A DNA stretch of 35,394 bases from Pseudomonadota bacterium (GCA_025357635.1 JANXOV010000108.1:1-35394); one strand, 5' to 3'; shown: positions 9,328 through 17,289, numbered from the stretch's first letter. Numbers and translations are program-made. Notes: generated from the sequence alone by a model not told the origin.

Positions 9328-10053
9328 ATGACCAGCGCTTCACAGCTCTCATTGTTCGACTCCAGCAGCCCGGTTGACTCGTTCGCCGTGCGGGTGAGTC
9401 CGCGCGCGCGGCGACTGACGGTTCGGGTCCACATTGGCGGCCGGGTGGAAGTCGTCGTACCGCAGGGCGTGACGCCAAACACCGTGCGTGCGTTCGTAAC
9501 GCGCAACACGTCCTGGATCGATCGCAAAGTCGCGCAAATGGGCTGCCACGCGACGCCGGTCGCGGCCATTCCCGCGGCAATCGCTTTGGCTTCCACCGGC
9601 GAACACCTGCAGGTCCAGTGGCGGCATTCGGAGAGGCGCTCGCTGCGCTGCGGGCCGTCGGAAATTTGCATCGAGGCGCGCGATCTTCACGGCGCGATCG
9701 GATTGATGCGCGAATGGCTGCTGATTGCAGCGCGCGAACGGCTGTCGCCGCGGTTGGCCGAATTGGCGCAAGAACTGGGCATGAGCTTGAAGGGCGTGAC
9801 GATTCGCCGACAGCGGACGCGATGGGGGAGCTGTTCGTCCCGCGGCAAGATCAGTCTGAACTGTTCGCTGCTGTTCATGCCGCCGGAGGTCGTGCGCTAT
9901 CTGATGGTGCACGAACTGTCGCATTTGCAGCATATGAATCATTCCGAGGCGTTCTGGCGGGCAGTGGAACGGCATGAACCCAACTTCCGGCATCTGGACC
10001 GCCAACTGACGGCAGGCTGGCGCTCCGTGCCTGACTGGGTTTTCAAGAGTTAG
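9328..10053 (+). CDS. YgjP-type zinc metallopeptidase (M48-like, DUF45)
   Basis: 241-residue soluble protein of the YgjP/DUF45 group, relatives of SprT and WLM metalloproteases. The zinc site is H195-E-L-S-H199 (HExxH) with a third ligand H205 in NHSEAFW. The preceding RQRTRWGSCSSRGKISLN (about 161-178) is the family hallmark. The N-terminal half holds the conserved region around VRVSPRARRLTVRVHIGGRVEV, read in parts. No signal peptide is seen, so it is probably cytoplasmic. Physiological substrates of this family are not established. Only two bases separate its stop from the tryptophan dioxygenase start. Confidence 0.9.
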   Translation: MTSASQLSLFDSSSPVDSFAVRVSPRARRLTVRVHIGGRVEVVVPQGVTPNTVRAFVTRNTSWIDRKVAQMGCHATPVAAIPAAIALASTGEHLQVQWRHSERRSLRCGPSEICIEARDLHGAIGLMREWLLIAARERLSPRLAELAQELGMSLKGVTIRRQRTRWGSCSSRGKISLNCSLLFMPPEVVRYLMVHELSHLQHMNHSEAFWRAVERHEPNFRHLDRQLTAGWRSVPDWVFKS

Positions 10054-10055
10054 AC

Positions 10056-10913
10056 ATGGTCGAGCCCACCGCGCCGAGCCGCCCGTTCGTCGATCTCAGC
10101 GATGAGCAGGTTCACTGGGACCTGAGCAAATCCTTGAGCTACAGCCAGTATCTTCAGCTGGATCTGCTGCTCGGGGCACAGAACCCGCTCTCCCACCATC
10201 ACGATGAGATGCTGTTCATCACCATCCACCAGGTCTCGGAGCTGTGGATGAAACTTTGTTTGCACGAACTGACCGGCGTGCTCGACTGTGTGCGCCGCGA
10301 CGACCTGGATCCTTCGTTCAAGATGTTCGGGCGTGTCTCCCTGATACAGCAGCAGTTGCTGCAATCCTGGGAAGTGCTGGCGACCATCACGCCGTCGGAC
10401 TACTCCGCATTCCGCAATACGCTCGGAACCTCGTCGGGATTTCAATCCTTTCAATACCGGCAGCTTGAATTCTTGATTGGCAACAAGAACGCGCGTCTGA
10501 TCGATGTCTTCCGCTCAGAACCGGCAGTCCACGCCGCGCTTGAGCGCACGCTGCATGCTCCCAGCCTGTACGACGAAACACTGCGCCTGCTCAGCAGCCG
10601 CGGCATCGACATTCCGGTCGAGGTCATCGACCGGGACTTCAGCCAGCCTTATCAGCCGGGCAAGCAGGTCGCCGCGGCGTGGCTCAGCGTGTATCACAAC
10701 GCGGACAAGGACTGGGACTTGTATGAGCTGGCCGAAAAGCTGGTTGACCTGGATTACAAGTTTCAACTCTGGCGCTTCAGCCACATGAAGACCGTCGAGC
10801 GCATCATCGGCCACAAGGCCGGCACGGGCGGCACCGGCGGCGTGTCCTATTTACACAAGGCGCTCGAATTCAAATTCTTTCCGGAACTCTGGACCATCCG
10901 CACTTCGATGTAA
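10056..10913 (+). CDS. kynA: Tryptophan 2,3-dioxygenase
   Basis: 285-residue heme enzyme that opens the indole ring of L-tryptophan to N-formylkynurenine, the first step of the kynurenine pathway. The N-terminal LSYSQYLQLDLLLGAQNPLS is diagnostic. H58 in FITIHQVSELW corresponds to the active-site histidine, R120 in AFRNTLG to the substrate-binding arginine, and H243 in FSHMKTVERIIGHKAGTGG to the proximal heme ligand. Length and residues match the bacterial type known from Xanthomonas. No other kynurenine pathway gene (kynU, kynB) is in the window. It sits between the metalloprotease (2-base gap) and DAHP synthase (7-base gap), which suggests one transcript. Confidence 0.97.
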   Translation: MVEPTAPSRPFVDLSDEQVHWDLSKSLSYSQYLQLDLLLGAQNPLSHHHDEMLFITIHQVSELWMKLCLHELTGVLDCVRRDDLDPSFKMFGRVSLIQQQLLQSWEVLATITPSDYSAFRNTLGTSSGFQSFQYRQLEFLIGNKNARLIDVFRSEPAVHAALERTLHAPSLYDETLRLLSSRGIDIPVEVIDRDFSQPYQPGKQVAAAWLSVYHNADKDWDLYELAEKLVDLDYKFQLWRFSHMKTVERIIGHKAGTGGTGGVSYLHKALEFKFFPELWTIRTSM

Positions 10914-10920
10914 GGCTATC

Positions 10921-12021
10921 GTGAACGAAACCAAAGACTCGCTATACAACGTCAACGTCATCTCCAGCGATTTGCTGGCCACGCCGGAGCAGGTCAAGCA
11001 GCAGCTGCCGCTGACGCCGACCGTGGCGCGGACCGTGTTTCAGTCGCGAGAGGCGGTCCGGGCCATTCTCGATCGCAACGATCCGCGCCTGTTCGTCGTG
11101 GTGGGGCCCTGTTCGATTCACGACATCGTCGCTGCGCGAGAATATGCGTCCCGGCTCAAGGATCTGGCCGGGCGAGTGGCAGGCAGCTTGATGCTCATCA
11201 TGCGCGTGTATTTCGAAAAGCCGCGCACCACGGTTGGCTGGAAGGGATTGATCAACGATCCTGACATGGACGACTCGTTCCATATCGAAAAGGGCATTCA
11301 CCTGGCGCGCGAGTTGCTGTTGCACATCGGCGAACTTGGATTGCCGGCCGGTACCGAGGCACTGGATCCGATCATGCCGCAATATCTGTCGGAACTGATC
11401 ACCTGGACAGCCATCGGCGCGCGCACCACGGAGTCGCAGACACACCGTGAAATGGCGAGCGGGCTTTCCTCGCCGGTTGGATTCAAGAATGGCACCGACG
11501 GCTCGTTGGGCGCATCCATCAACGCGCTGCAGTCGGTTCGCCGGCCGCATCACTTCCTGGGCATAACGCAGCAAGGCCAATCGGCGGTGTTTCGAACGCG
11601 CGGCAACGCCTACGCGCATCTGGTGTTGCGCGGCGGCGGCGGGCGGTCGAATTTCGATGCGGTCAGTATTGCAGTGGCCGAACGGGAGCTGCGTTCGGCC
11701 GATCTGCCCACCAACATCGTGGTGGATTGCAGTCACGGCAATTCCAATAAAGATCCGAACCTGCAGCCGGTGGTGGCGGAAAATTGCGTGCACCAAGTGC
11801 TCGAGGGCAATCAGTCCATTGTCGGACTGATGCTTGAAAGCCATCTGAAAGCAGGCAATCAGTCAATCCCGAAAGACCTGTCCCAACTGGAGTATGGCGT
11901 GTCGGTCACTGACCCGTGCATCGATTGGGATACCACCGAAAGGCTGATTCTGAAGCTGCACGAGACATTGCTGACCGCACCGCGATTGCGGCGGGCACCG
12001 TCCCGGGCGGTCGGGGCTTGA
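10921..12021 (+). CDS. 3-deoxy-7-phosphoheptulonate (DAHP) synthase, class I
   Basis: 366-residue class I DAHP synthase of the AroF/AroG/AroH group. It condenses phosphoenolpyruvate and erythrose 4-phosphate in the first committed step of the shikimate pathway. Motifs include VVVGPCSIHD, MRVYFEKPRTTVGWKGLINDP in part, GARTTESQTHREMASG, VGFKNGTDG and the metal-site DCSHGNSNKDP. The start is GTG at 10921 with AAGG at 10912-10915. Which aromatic amino acid inhibits it cannot be decided by reading; hence no aroF/G/H symbol is given. It follows the tryptophan dioxygenase gene by 7 bases. Confidence 0.95.
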   Translation: MNETKDSLYNVNVISSDLLATPEQVKQQLPLTPTVARTVFQSREAVRAILDRNDPRLFVVVGPCSIHDIVAAREYASRLKDLAGRVAGSLMLIMRVYFEKPRTTVGWKGLINDPDMDDSFHIEKGIHLARELLLHIGELGLPAGTEALDPIMPQYLSELITWTAIGARTTESQTHREMASGLSSPVGFKNGTDGSLGASINALQSVRRPHHFLGITQQGQSAVFRTRGNAYAHLVLRGGGGRSNFDAVSIAVAERELRSADLPTNIVVDCSHGNSNKDPNLQPVVAENCVHQVLEGNQSIVGLMLESHLKAGNQSIPKDLSQLEYGVSVTDPCIDWDTTERLILKLHETLLTAPRLRRAPSRAVGA

Positions 12022-12033
12022 TCGCAAAGAAAC

Positions 12034-12696
12034 TCAGGTCCAATTTGCGGTGGCGATGTTCAGTCGTCTGGCCTGACGGCGGGCGCCTGCGTTTGCATTG
12101 ACCAGCAGCGGATGGTCCGCATCGCGCAAATGCATCAGATCCGAACCACTGTTGCCGTAGGCGCTGAACGTCGCAGCGGGGAATTCGCTCCTCAGGCGCT
12201 GCAGGCAGCGTAGTTTCTCCTCGCCGCGCCTGTTTGCCGTGGTCAAAGTGCCCGTCAGACGATCTTCGTGGTATTCGACCTCTGTACAAATGATGCGGTC
12301 AACGCCCAGCAGCATGCCGATCTTCGGCACGTAAAGATCAGGACTGGCCGAAAGCAGCACGACAAAATCCCCCGCTTGCTGGTGCTTGCGCAGCGCGTCG
12401 AGTGCCGCCGGGCGGCAGCCGCGGCGCAGAGTTTGCTCGGCGAACATCCGCCCCCAGGCATCGATCCGTCCGCGATCATCACCGCGCATGAAAATCTGAA
12501 TAACCTGCTGCTTGAGCAGACCGCGGTCAAAGCCGCTCAGCACGTAGCCGCCAAGCGCGCAGGGCACGCGCCACAGGCGCACGACACGCGCAGGGTGGCG
12601 GCGCACATAGCCGAGCAGGAAGCCGACGAGGGTGTCTCGCCAGGTCAATGTCCCATCGAGATCGAAAACCGCGACGCGCGTGATCGGATCGGACAT
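12034..12696 (-). CDS. HAD-IB family phosphatase
   Basis: 220-residue HAD-superfamily hydrolase, subfamily IB (phosphoserine phosphatase-like/CicA-like). The nucleophile motif is F-D12-L-D14-GTLT, motif II is LLSASPDLYV, and the late acidic motif is YGNSGSDLMHL. A helical cap with VGFLLGYVRRHPARV lies between. The ATG at 12696 fits the family start; a GTG at 12732 would lie inside the phaB gene. It is the last gene of the minus-strand PHA cluster, beginning 16 bases after phaB, so it is probably co-transcribed. The substrate is unknown and no PHA role is established for it. Confidence 0.85.
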   Translation of the reverse strand: MSDPITRVAVFDLDGTLTWRDTLVGFLLGYVRRHPARVVRLWRVPCALGGYVLSGFDRGLLKQQVIQIFMRGDDRGRIDAWGRMFAEQTLRRGCRPAALDALRKHQQAGDFVVLLSASPDLYVPKIGMLLGVDRIICTEVEYHEDRLTGTLTTANRRGEEKLRCLQRLRSEFPAATFSAYGNSGSDLMHLRDADHPLLVNANAGARRQARRLNIATANWT

Positions 12697-12712
12697 GGCA
12701 CTGCGGGGCCTT

Positions 12713-13462
12713 TCAGCCCATGTGCAGACCACCGTTCAAGGAAAAGTCCGCGCCGGTCGCAAAAGCCGATTGCTCGGAGGCCAGCCAGGCCACAATGGAG
12801 GCGATCTCATCGGGTTCACCGAGTCGCTTGACCGGGATCATTCCGACGATCTGCTCCAGCACTTCCGGGCGTACCGCCCGCACCATGTCAGTGCCGATGT
12901 ACCCTGGTGACACGGTGTTGACCGTGACGCCGCGCGCGGCCACTTCCTGCGCCAGCGCCATGGAGAAGCCATGAATGCCCGCCTTGGCGGTCGAATAATT
13001 GGTTTGCCCGAACTGGCCTCTTTGTCCATTGACCGAGGAGATATTGATGATCCGTCCCCAGCGCCGGTCGAGCATGCCCTCGATCACCTGCTTGGTGACG
13101 TTGAAAAGAGAGTTCAGATTCGTGTTGATGACAGCATCCCAGTCCTCCTTGCTCATCTTTCGAAACGTCCCGTCCCGGGTGATGCCGGCGTTGTTCACGA
13201 GGATGTCGATCTCGCCGATCTCCTGCCGAACCTTGGCGAAGGCTGCCTGAGTCGAATCCCAGTCGGCCACATTGCCGCTGGAGGCATGAACTTCGCAGCC
13301 CGCCGCGCTCATTTCCGCAAGCCACGTGGCCTTGCGAGTGGAGCCCGGCCCGCAGCCCGCCACGACGATATGCCCCTCCCGGCACAGTCGCTTGCTGATG
13401 GCAGTGCCAATCCCACCCATGCCGCCTGTCACGTAGGCGATTCGTCTTTTCTTCGTTTCCAT
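12713..13462 (-). CDS. phaB: Acetoacetyl-CoA reductase
   Basis: 249-residue NADPH-dependent short-chain dehydrogenase that reduces acetoacetyl-CoA to (R)-3-hydroxybutyryl-CoA, the monomer for PHB. It starts METKKRRIAYVTGGMGGIG (cofactor-binding Gly motif), followed by NNAG and the catalytic serine in SSVNGQRGQFGQTNYSTAKAG, where Tyr and Lys complete the site. The GQFGQTNYS stretch and VSPGYIGTDMV are typical of PhaB rather than FabG. The ATG at 13462 follows a GGGGG ribosome site; upstream in-frame codons overlap phaC. It lies 19 bases after phaC, which supports co-transcription. Confidence 0.94.
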   Translation of the reverse strand: METKKRRIAYVTGGMGGIGTAISKRLCREGHIVVAGCGPGSTRKATWLAEMSAAGCEVHASSGNVADWDSTQAAFAKVRQEIGEIDILVNNAGITRDGTFRKMSKEDWDAVINTNLNSLFNVTKQVIEGMLDRRWGRIINISSVNGQRGQFGQTNYSTAKAGIHGFSMALAQEVAARGVTVNTVSPGYIGTDMVRAVRPEVLEQIVGMIPVKRLGEPDEIASIVAWLASEQSAFATGADFSLNGGLHMG

Positions 13463-13481
13463 GCAACCCCCGGCAAGTGAA

Positions 13482-15209
13482 CTATCGATGCAAAACGTAT
13501 TCCCCGGGTGCATCGCCCAGGATGCCGTAGCCGGCCGGCGCATTGCCCACACTGGGCAGCGCGGCATCGGAGCGGCTCGAATGCGTGGCCAGCCATTGCT
13601 GCCACCAAGGCCACCAGGAGCCCTGATGCGCTGTCGATCGCTCCAGCCACTGCTCGGGGCTCAACTGCGTCTGCGCGTCGGTCCAGGTCAGCTCCCGGAA
13701 GCGCCGCTTGGGGTGGACCGGACCACTGACGATGCCGGCATTGTGACCGCCGCTGGTCAACAAAAAAGTAAAATCGCTGGATCGCGTCAGCGCGCGAGTC
13801 TTGAACACCGAACGCCACGGGGCGACATGGTCGGTTTCCGTGCCGACCACGACGATGGGCGCCTCGATCCTCGACAGGTCGATCTTGCCGCCGCAGACCA
13901 TGAACTCACCGCGCGCAAGGTCGTTTTGCAGATACAGATGCTTCAGGTAGTCCGTGTGCATGCGCCAGGGCATGCGCGTGCCGTCCGCATTCCAGGCCAT
14001 TAGGTCGTTGACGCTATCGCGCTTGCCCTTGACGTAGTTATTGATGGCCGGGGCCCAGAGCAAGTCGTTCGAACGCAACAGCGCAAACGCCGCCGTCATC
14101 TTGTCGCTGCTCAGCACACCGGCCTTTTGCATCACGGCTTCCAGCATCGCCAGCTGACTGGGGCTGATGAACAATGACAGCTCGCCCGGTTCACTGAAAT
14201 CCGTCTGCGCAGCCAACAGCGTGACGGAGGCAAGTCGATCGTCGGAATCTTTCGCCAGATGCGCCGCTGCGATGCTCAGCAAGGTGCCGCCGATGCAATA
14301 GCCGACGCTGTGAACGCGGCTGTTCGGCACGATGCAGGTGACCGCGTCCAATGCCTTTAAAAAACCGCGCTGCACATAATCATCCATGCCCAGATTGCGG
14401 TCGGCGGCGTTCGGGTTTTTCCAGGAAATCATGAATACCGTGTGGCCTTTTTCCACCAGGTAGCGCACCAGCGAATTGGCCGGGGAGAGATCCAGGATGT
14501 AGTACTTCATGATCCATGCGGGCGCGATCAGAATCGGCTCTGCATGAACCTGCGGGGTTTGCGCCTGGTATTGAAGCAATTCCATCAGCTCATTGCGGAA
14601 CACGACCTTGCCCGGCGTAATAGCCAGCTGATCGCCCACTTTGAAGTTTTCCACGCCTGCCGGCGGCTTGTGGTTGAGCGTGCGGTCAAGATCCTCCAGC
14701 CAGTGTTTAAATCCGCGCACCAGATTCTGCCCGGACTGCGCGCGCGTGGACTCCAGCAATTCGGGATTGGAGGCAAGATGATTCGCGGGATTCAGTGCAT
14801 CCATGGTCTGCTTGCCCATGAACTGCATGAGCTGTGCAGATCGAGGCGCAATGCCCGGCACGCCGGAGAGCGCATCGTTCATCACCGTCGAGAAGTTCAA
14901 AAAGCTGCGCGCGTAAACATTGAACGGCCACTGATTCCAGCCTGAACCGGCGAAGCGTTTGTCGTCCGTGGCGGCCGGCAGCGCCTGACCCGAGGCCGCC
15001 TGCATGGCGAACGAAAAGTTATCGATCATCGCCTTGGCGGAGGCCTGCGCGATGGAGTTCTGCTTTTCCGGACCGCTGGACACGTTCAGATACCAGTCCC
15101 ACCAGGCCTGGATGTAGTCATCCGGCGCGATGCCGCCCGTTACAGCGGCAAGCTGGGTCCGCAACGCCTGCATGATGTTGTCATTGGAAGGGGGAAGGCT
15201 GGTCGCCAT
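13482..15209 (-). CDS. phaC: Class I poly(3-hydroxyalkanoate) synthase
   Basis: 575-residue PHA polymerase acting at the granule surface on (R)-3-hydroxyacyl-CoA. The PhaC N-terminal domain (WNQWPFNVYARSFLN) precedes an alpha/beta-hydrolase core. The lipase-like box is GYCIGG with nucleophile C305, and the other triad residues are D460 (GTETDHVAPW) and H489 (TSGGHNAGIVSGP). Size and the single-subunit layout fit class I. The start at ATG 15209 is favoured by GAGG eight bases upstream; ATG 15233 would add eight residues without a visible ribosome site. Downstream come phaB and a HAD phosphatase; upstream lies a strong terminator after the phasin gene. A separate class III synthase is encoded at 17399-19152. 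Confidence 0.95.
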   Translation of the reverse strand: MATSLPPSNDNIMQALRTQLAAVTGGIAPDDYIQAWWDWYLNVSSGPEKQNSIAQASAKAMIDNFSFAMQAASGQALPAATDDKRFAGSGWNQWPFNVYARSFLNFSTVMNDALSGVPGIAPRSAQLMQFMGKQTMDALNPANHLASNPELLESTRAQSGQNLVRGFKHWLEDLDRTLNHKPPAGVENFKVGDQLAITPGKVVFRNELMELLQYQAQTPQVHAEPILIAPAWIMKYYILDLSPANSLVRYLVEKGHTVFMISWKNPNAADRNLGMDDYVQRGFLKALDAVTCIVPNSRVHSVGYCIGGTLLSIAAAHLAKDSDDRLASVTLLAAQTDFSEPGELSLFISPSQLAMLEAVMQKAGVLSSDKMTAAFALLRSNDLLWAPAINNYVKGKRDSVNDLMAWNADGTRMPWRMHTDYLKHLYLQNDLARGEFMVCGGKIDLSRIEAPIVVVGTETDHVAPWRSVFKTRALTRSSDFTFLLTSGGHNAGIVSGPVHPKRRFRELTWTDAQTQLSPEQWLERSTAHQGSWWPWWQQWLATHSSRSDAALPSVGNAPAGYGILGDAPGEYVLHR

Positions 15210-15267
15210 CTGCAAAACCTCGGGGATTTCCATGAATGCATGATCGCACGAGCGGCCCGGAGCACCC

Positions 15268-15321
15268 AAAAAAAAGGGAGCGAGAAAACTCGCTCCCTGG
15301 ATGGTTCACGAAAAGTGAACC
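15268..15321 (-). terminator. Tandem-hairpin intrinsic terminator between phasin and phaC
   Basis: Read on the minus strand, a 7-bp hairpin (arms 15315-15321 and 15303-15309, GGTTCAC/GTGAACC) is followed by a perfect 9-bp hairpin. The second has arms 15289-15297 and 15276-15284 (GGGAGCGAG/CTCGCTCCC) and a four-base loop. It runs into eight T residues (15275-15268). The second hairpin plus T-tract is a textbook Rho-independent terminator. It sits between the phasin stop (15337) and the phaC start (15209), so it should set the phasin/phaC transcript ratio. Confidence 0.9.
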
Positions 15322-15336
15322 GGGGGTTTGAATTGA

Positions 15337-15696
15337 TTAGGCAGCCTTCTTCACGCTTTCGGCGACCTTGGTGGTCGTGGCGTCGATCCACTGGGTAACC
15401 ACACCCTGGGTCTGTGTCGCGATCTGGCTGAATTCCTCAGCGCGGGTGCGCAACTTGTCGCCCAAGCGCGTGTTCAGCTCGGTCTGCTGACCCACGAGGT
15501 CGGCTGCCGATTTCGTGTGAACTGCGGCGCCGGCCTGAGCCAGTGACCAATCCAGATAGTCGCCGGCGACCGCGAACTGATAGCGGGCGAGGCGCTCGAA
15601 GGTCTTGAAACCTTCCTGCTGGGCACGCAGCACGGGTGCAAACGCGTCGCGATAGGTATTGAACAAGTTGCTGAAATCAAACGTTCGGTCAGTCAT
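15337..15696 (-). CDS. phaP: Phasin family protein
   Basis: 119-residue amphipathic helical protein that coats PHA granules. The N-terminal FDFSNLFNTYRDAFAPVLRAQQEGFK (in parts) and LARYQFAVAGDYLDWSLAQ match the phasin domain, and the C-terminus is Ala/Lys-rich (VAESVKKAA). The ATG at 15696 is chosen for the CAGGAG ribosome site five bases upstream; earlier in-frame codons lie in the promoter. It has its own promoter with a putative PhaR site and its own terminator, which fits the high, PHA-dependent expression known for phasins. Confidence 0.9.
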   Translation of the reverse strand: MTDRTFDFSNLFNTYRDAFAPVLRAQQEGFKTFERLARYQFAVAGDYLDWSLAQAGAAVHTKSAADLVGQQTELNTRLGDKLRTRAEEFSQIATQTQGVVTQWIDATTTKVAESVKKAA

Positions 15697-15730
15697 GCTG
15701 GCTCCTGGGTAGTCGTTGTTACTGAGGAGC

Positions 15731-15759
15731 AGTATACCCAAGAAAAGTATGCAGTGCAA
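15731..15759 (-). promoter_or_regulatory. Phasin gene promoter
   Basis: On the minus strand, TTGCAC (15759-15754) and TATACT (15736-15731) are spaced by exactly 17 bases, a good sigma-70 arrangement. The predicted start of transcription is near 15724, leaving a ~28-base leader that contains the CAGGAG site. The -35 hexamer lies inside the operator-like dyad at 15750-15758, so a bound repressor would block polymerase. DNA upstream (to ~15890) is unusually AT-rich for this window. Confidence 0.7.
15750..15758. promoter_or_regulatory. Putative PhaR operator, site 1 (phasin -35)
   Basis: TGC-AGT-GCA, a TGC-R-N-Y-GCA dyad. On the minus strand it reads TGCACTGCA followed by TACTTTT, the same flank as site 3. 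It covers the phasin -35 element. Assigned to PhaR because the repressor gene is adjacent and PhaR proteins are known to bind TGC/GCA dyads at phaP promoters. Confidence 0.6.
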
Positions 15760-15869
15760 AACAATTTTTATGGTGTAAGTAGAACATCCAAAAAATTTAT
15801 AACTTACTGTTTTTATTGTCTAAAAAAGATATCTGGTCAGAAAATAGCTGCGAACTACGTGTTTTTTAT

Positions 15870-15878
15870 TGCGCCGCA
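15870..15878. promoter_or_regulatory. Putative PhaR operator, site 2
   Basis: TGC-GCC-GCA within TTTTATTGCGCCGCATA (15863 onward). This matches site 4 in 16 of 17 positions. It lies 120 bases upstream of site 1, just past the end of the reductase gene at 15899, so it may support looping or cooperative binding at the phasin promoter. Confidence 0.5.
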
Positions 15879-15898
15879 TACGGTTTTTACCGTCTGCT

Positions 15899-16660
15899 TC
15901 AGAGTCTTAGCCCGCCATCCAGATCGATGCACCGGCCCGTGAAAAAGTCGTTTTCAATGATGAACTGGGCAGCCTGAGCGATTTCCTCCGGCTCCCCCAG
16001 TCGCCCCAGCGGCACCGGCGCGACGACCTTTTCCAGCACCTCGGGTCTCATCGTGGCCAGAATGTCCGTGCGCGTAAACCCGGGCGCAATGGCGCCGACG
16101 CGGATGCCATGTCGGGCCAATTCTTTGGCCCAGGTAACGGTCATGGCCGCCACGCCGGCCTTGGCTGCTGTGTAATTCGTCTGTCCGAGATTGCCATGCC
16201 GGGAAATGCTGGAAATATTGACGATGACGCCGCCATTGGCGAGTTTGACCATGCGCTCAGCCGATTCACGCGTACACAGGAACACGCCGGTGAGATTCAC
16301 GTTGATCACGGCTTGCCACTGGTCCAGGGTCATCTTGCCAACCACTGCGCCGTCCTTGACCTTCAGGAGCATGGCGTCTTTCACAATGCCGGCATTGTTG
16401 ACCAGAATGTCGAGCCGGCCGAAATCCGCGGCCACCTGGTCGAACGTGGCGCTGACCTGATTTTCTGCGGAAACATCCACGATGTAGCTCTTGACGGAAA
16501 CTCCGTGAGACTCGCACAGGGCGCGACTGGTCTCCAGATCGGTCGCGTTCAGGTCCAGCAACGCGATGTTGGCTCCATGCCGCGCAAAGCGCTGCGCCAG
16601 CGCTCGTCCGATTCCACGTCCCGCGCCGGTGATTACGGCTGTCTTGGATTGCAATTGCAT
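15899..16660 (-). CDS. Short-chain dehydrogenase, FabG/PhaB-like 3-oxoacyl reductase
   Basis: 253-residue NAD(P)-dependent reductase. It shows the cofactor motif TGAGRGIG (about residues 11-18), NNAG, the catalytic Ser in NISSISRHGNLGQ, and Tyr/Lys in NYTAAKAG. It differs from the PhaB at 12713 by an insert near LKVKDGAVVGKMTLD and ends TGRCIDLDGGLRL, a form common among FabG-like reductases. It could supply (R)-3-hydroxyacyl-CoA from other precursors, or work as a second acetoacetyl-CoA reductase; specificity cannot be read from sequence. It lies between phaR and the phasin gene on the same strand. Confidence 0.88.
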   Translation of the reverse strand: MQLQSKTAVITGAGRGIGRALAQRFARHGANIALLDLNATDLETSRALCESHGVSVKSYIVDVSAENQVSATFDQVAADFGRLDILVNNAGIVKDAMLLKVKDGAVVGKMTLDQWQAVINVNLTGVFLCTRESAERMVKLANGGVIVNISSISRHGNLGQTNYTAAKAGVAAMTVTWAKELARHGIRVGAIAPGFTRTDILATMRPEVLEKVVAPVPLGRLGEPEEIAQAAQFIIENDFFTGRCIDLDGGLRL

Positions 16661-16678
16661 TGATTTAAAACTCGATGG

Positions 16679-16697
16679 AAAAAAAAGGACTGCGTCC
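16679..16697 (-). terminator. Weak terminator-like element between phaR and the reductase gene
   Basis: On the minus strand a short GGAC-GCA-GTCC stem (16697-16687) is followed directly by eight T residues (16686-16679). The stem is only four base pairs, so this is at best a partial terminator or attenuator downstream of phaR. Confidence 0.3.
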
Positions 16698-16708
16698 GCG
16701 CAACAGGC

Positions 16709-17239
16709 CTATTGGAGCTTGTCGTCGGCGGGCGGATCGGCAAGTGGCGGTTCACTGGATTTGCCCGGTCCGGCGGCTTGGGAACCGGTGGGATTCTTGG
16801 GCGCGAAAGCTGACAGCATCGATGATTGCAGCTTGGTCCATTGCTCCATGTTCTGCCGGGCGAACTCGGCGATCGGCGCCATGGGTCCTTCGAGCGCCTT
16901 GGCCATTTCAGCGCGCATCGTCTGCTGCTGGCGTACCAGCGTGCCCACGCTTTGCTCCATGTAGCGCGTCAGCATTTCCTGAACCGGATTGCCGTAAAAA
17001 CGGATGATGGCCTCGAGCAAATCAGTGCTCAGCACCGGTGTGCCAAACTGCTCCTGTTCGGAAATGACCTGCAGCAAGACGGCGCGGGTCAGGTCGGCGC
17101 CGGACTTGTCGTCCACGATGCGCACCTTCTCGCCGCTGACAATCAGCTTGCGGATGTCTTCCAGCGTCACATGCCGGCTTCCGGTGGAATCGTACAGGCG
17201 CCGATTGGCATATTTCTTGATGACTCGTTCTGTCGGCAT
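16709..17239 (-). CDS. phaR: Polyhydroxyalkanoate synthesis repressor PhaR
   Basis: 176-residue regulator that in other proteobacteria binds both DNA and PHA granules, derepressing phasin genes when polymer appears. The N-terminal DNA-binding domain is clear: VIKKYANRRLYDSTGSRHV, then VDDKSGADLTRAVLLQVISEQE in parts. The PHB-accumulation domain follows (LEAIIRFYGNPVQEML). The C-terminus is Pro/Ala-rich and low complexity. I use the ATG at 17239, which gives the family N-terminus; an ATG at 17272 would add 11 residues. Four operator-like dyads in the two flanking intergenic regions suggest control of phaP, phaR itself and possibly phaEC. Confidence 0.93.
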   Translation of the reverse strand: MPTERVIKKYANRRLYDSTGSRHVTLEDIRKLIVSGEKVRIVDDKSGADLTRAVLLQVISEQEQFGTPVLSTDLLEAIIRFYGNPVQEMLTRYMEQSVGTLVRQQQTMRAEMAKALEGPMAPIAEFARQNMEQWTKLQSSMLSAFAPKNPTGSQAAGPGKSSEPPLADPPADDKLQ

Positions 17240-17289
17240 AGCAGTAGACTTGACCCTGAGGTTGAATGGCATTAGGGCACCAGCGCGGC

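Noticed and set aside
15775-15807. GTAAGT/ACTTAC inverted repeat in the phasin upstream region
   Set aside because: Six-base arms 21 bases apart in AT-rich DNA are expected by chance and overlap no promoter element.
15754-15942. Small plus-strand open frame in the phasin upstream region
   Set aside because: It lies in AT-rich promoter DNA containing operator-like dyads and has no ribosome site or motif.
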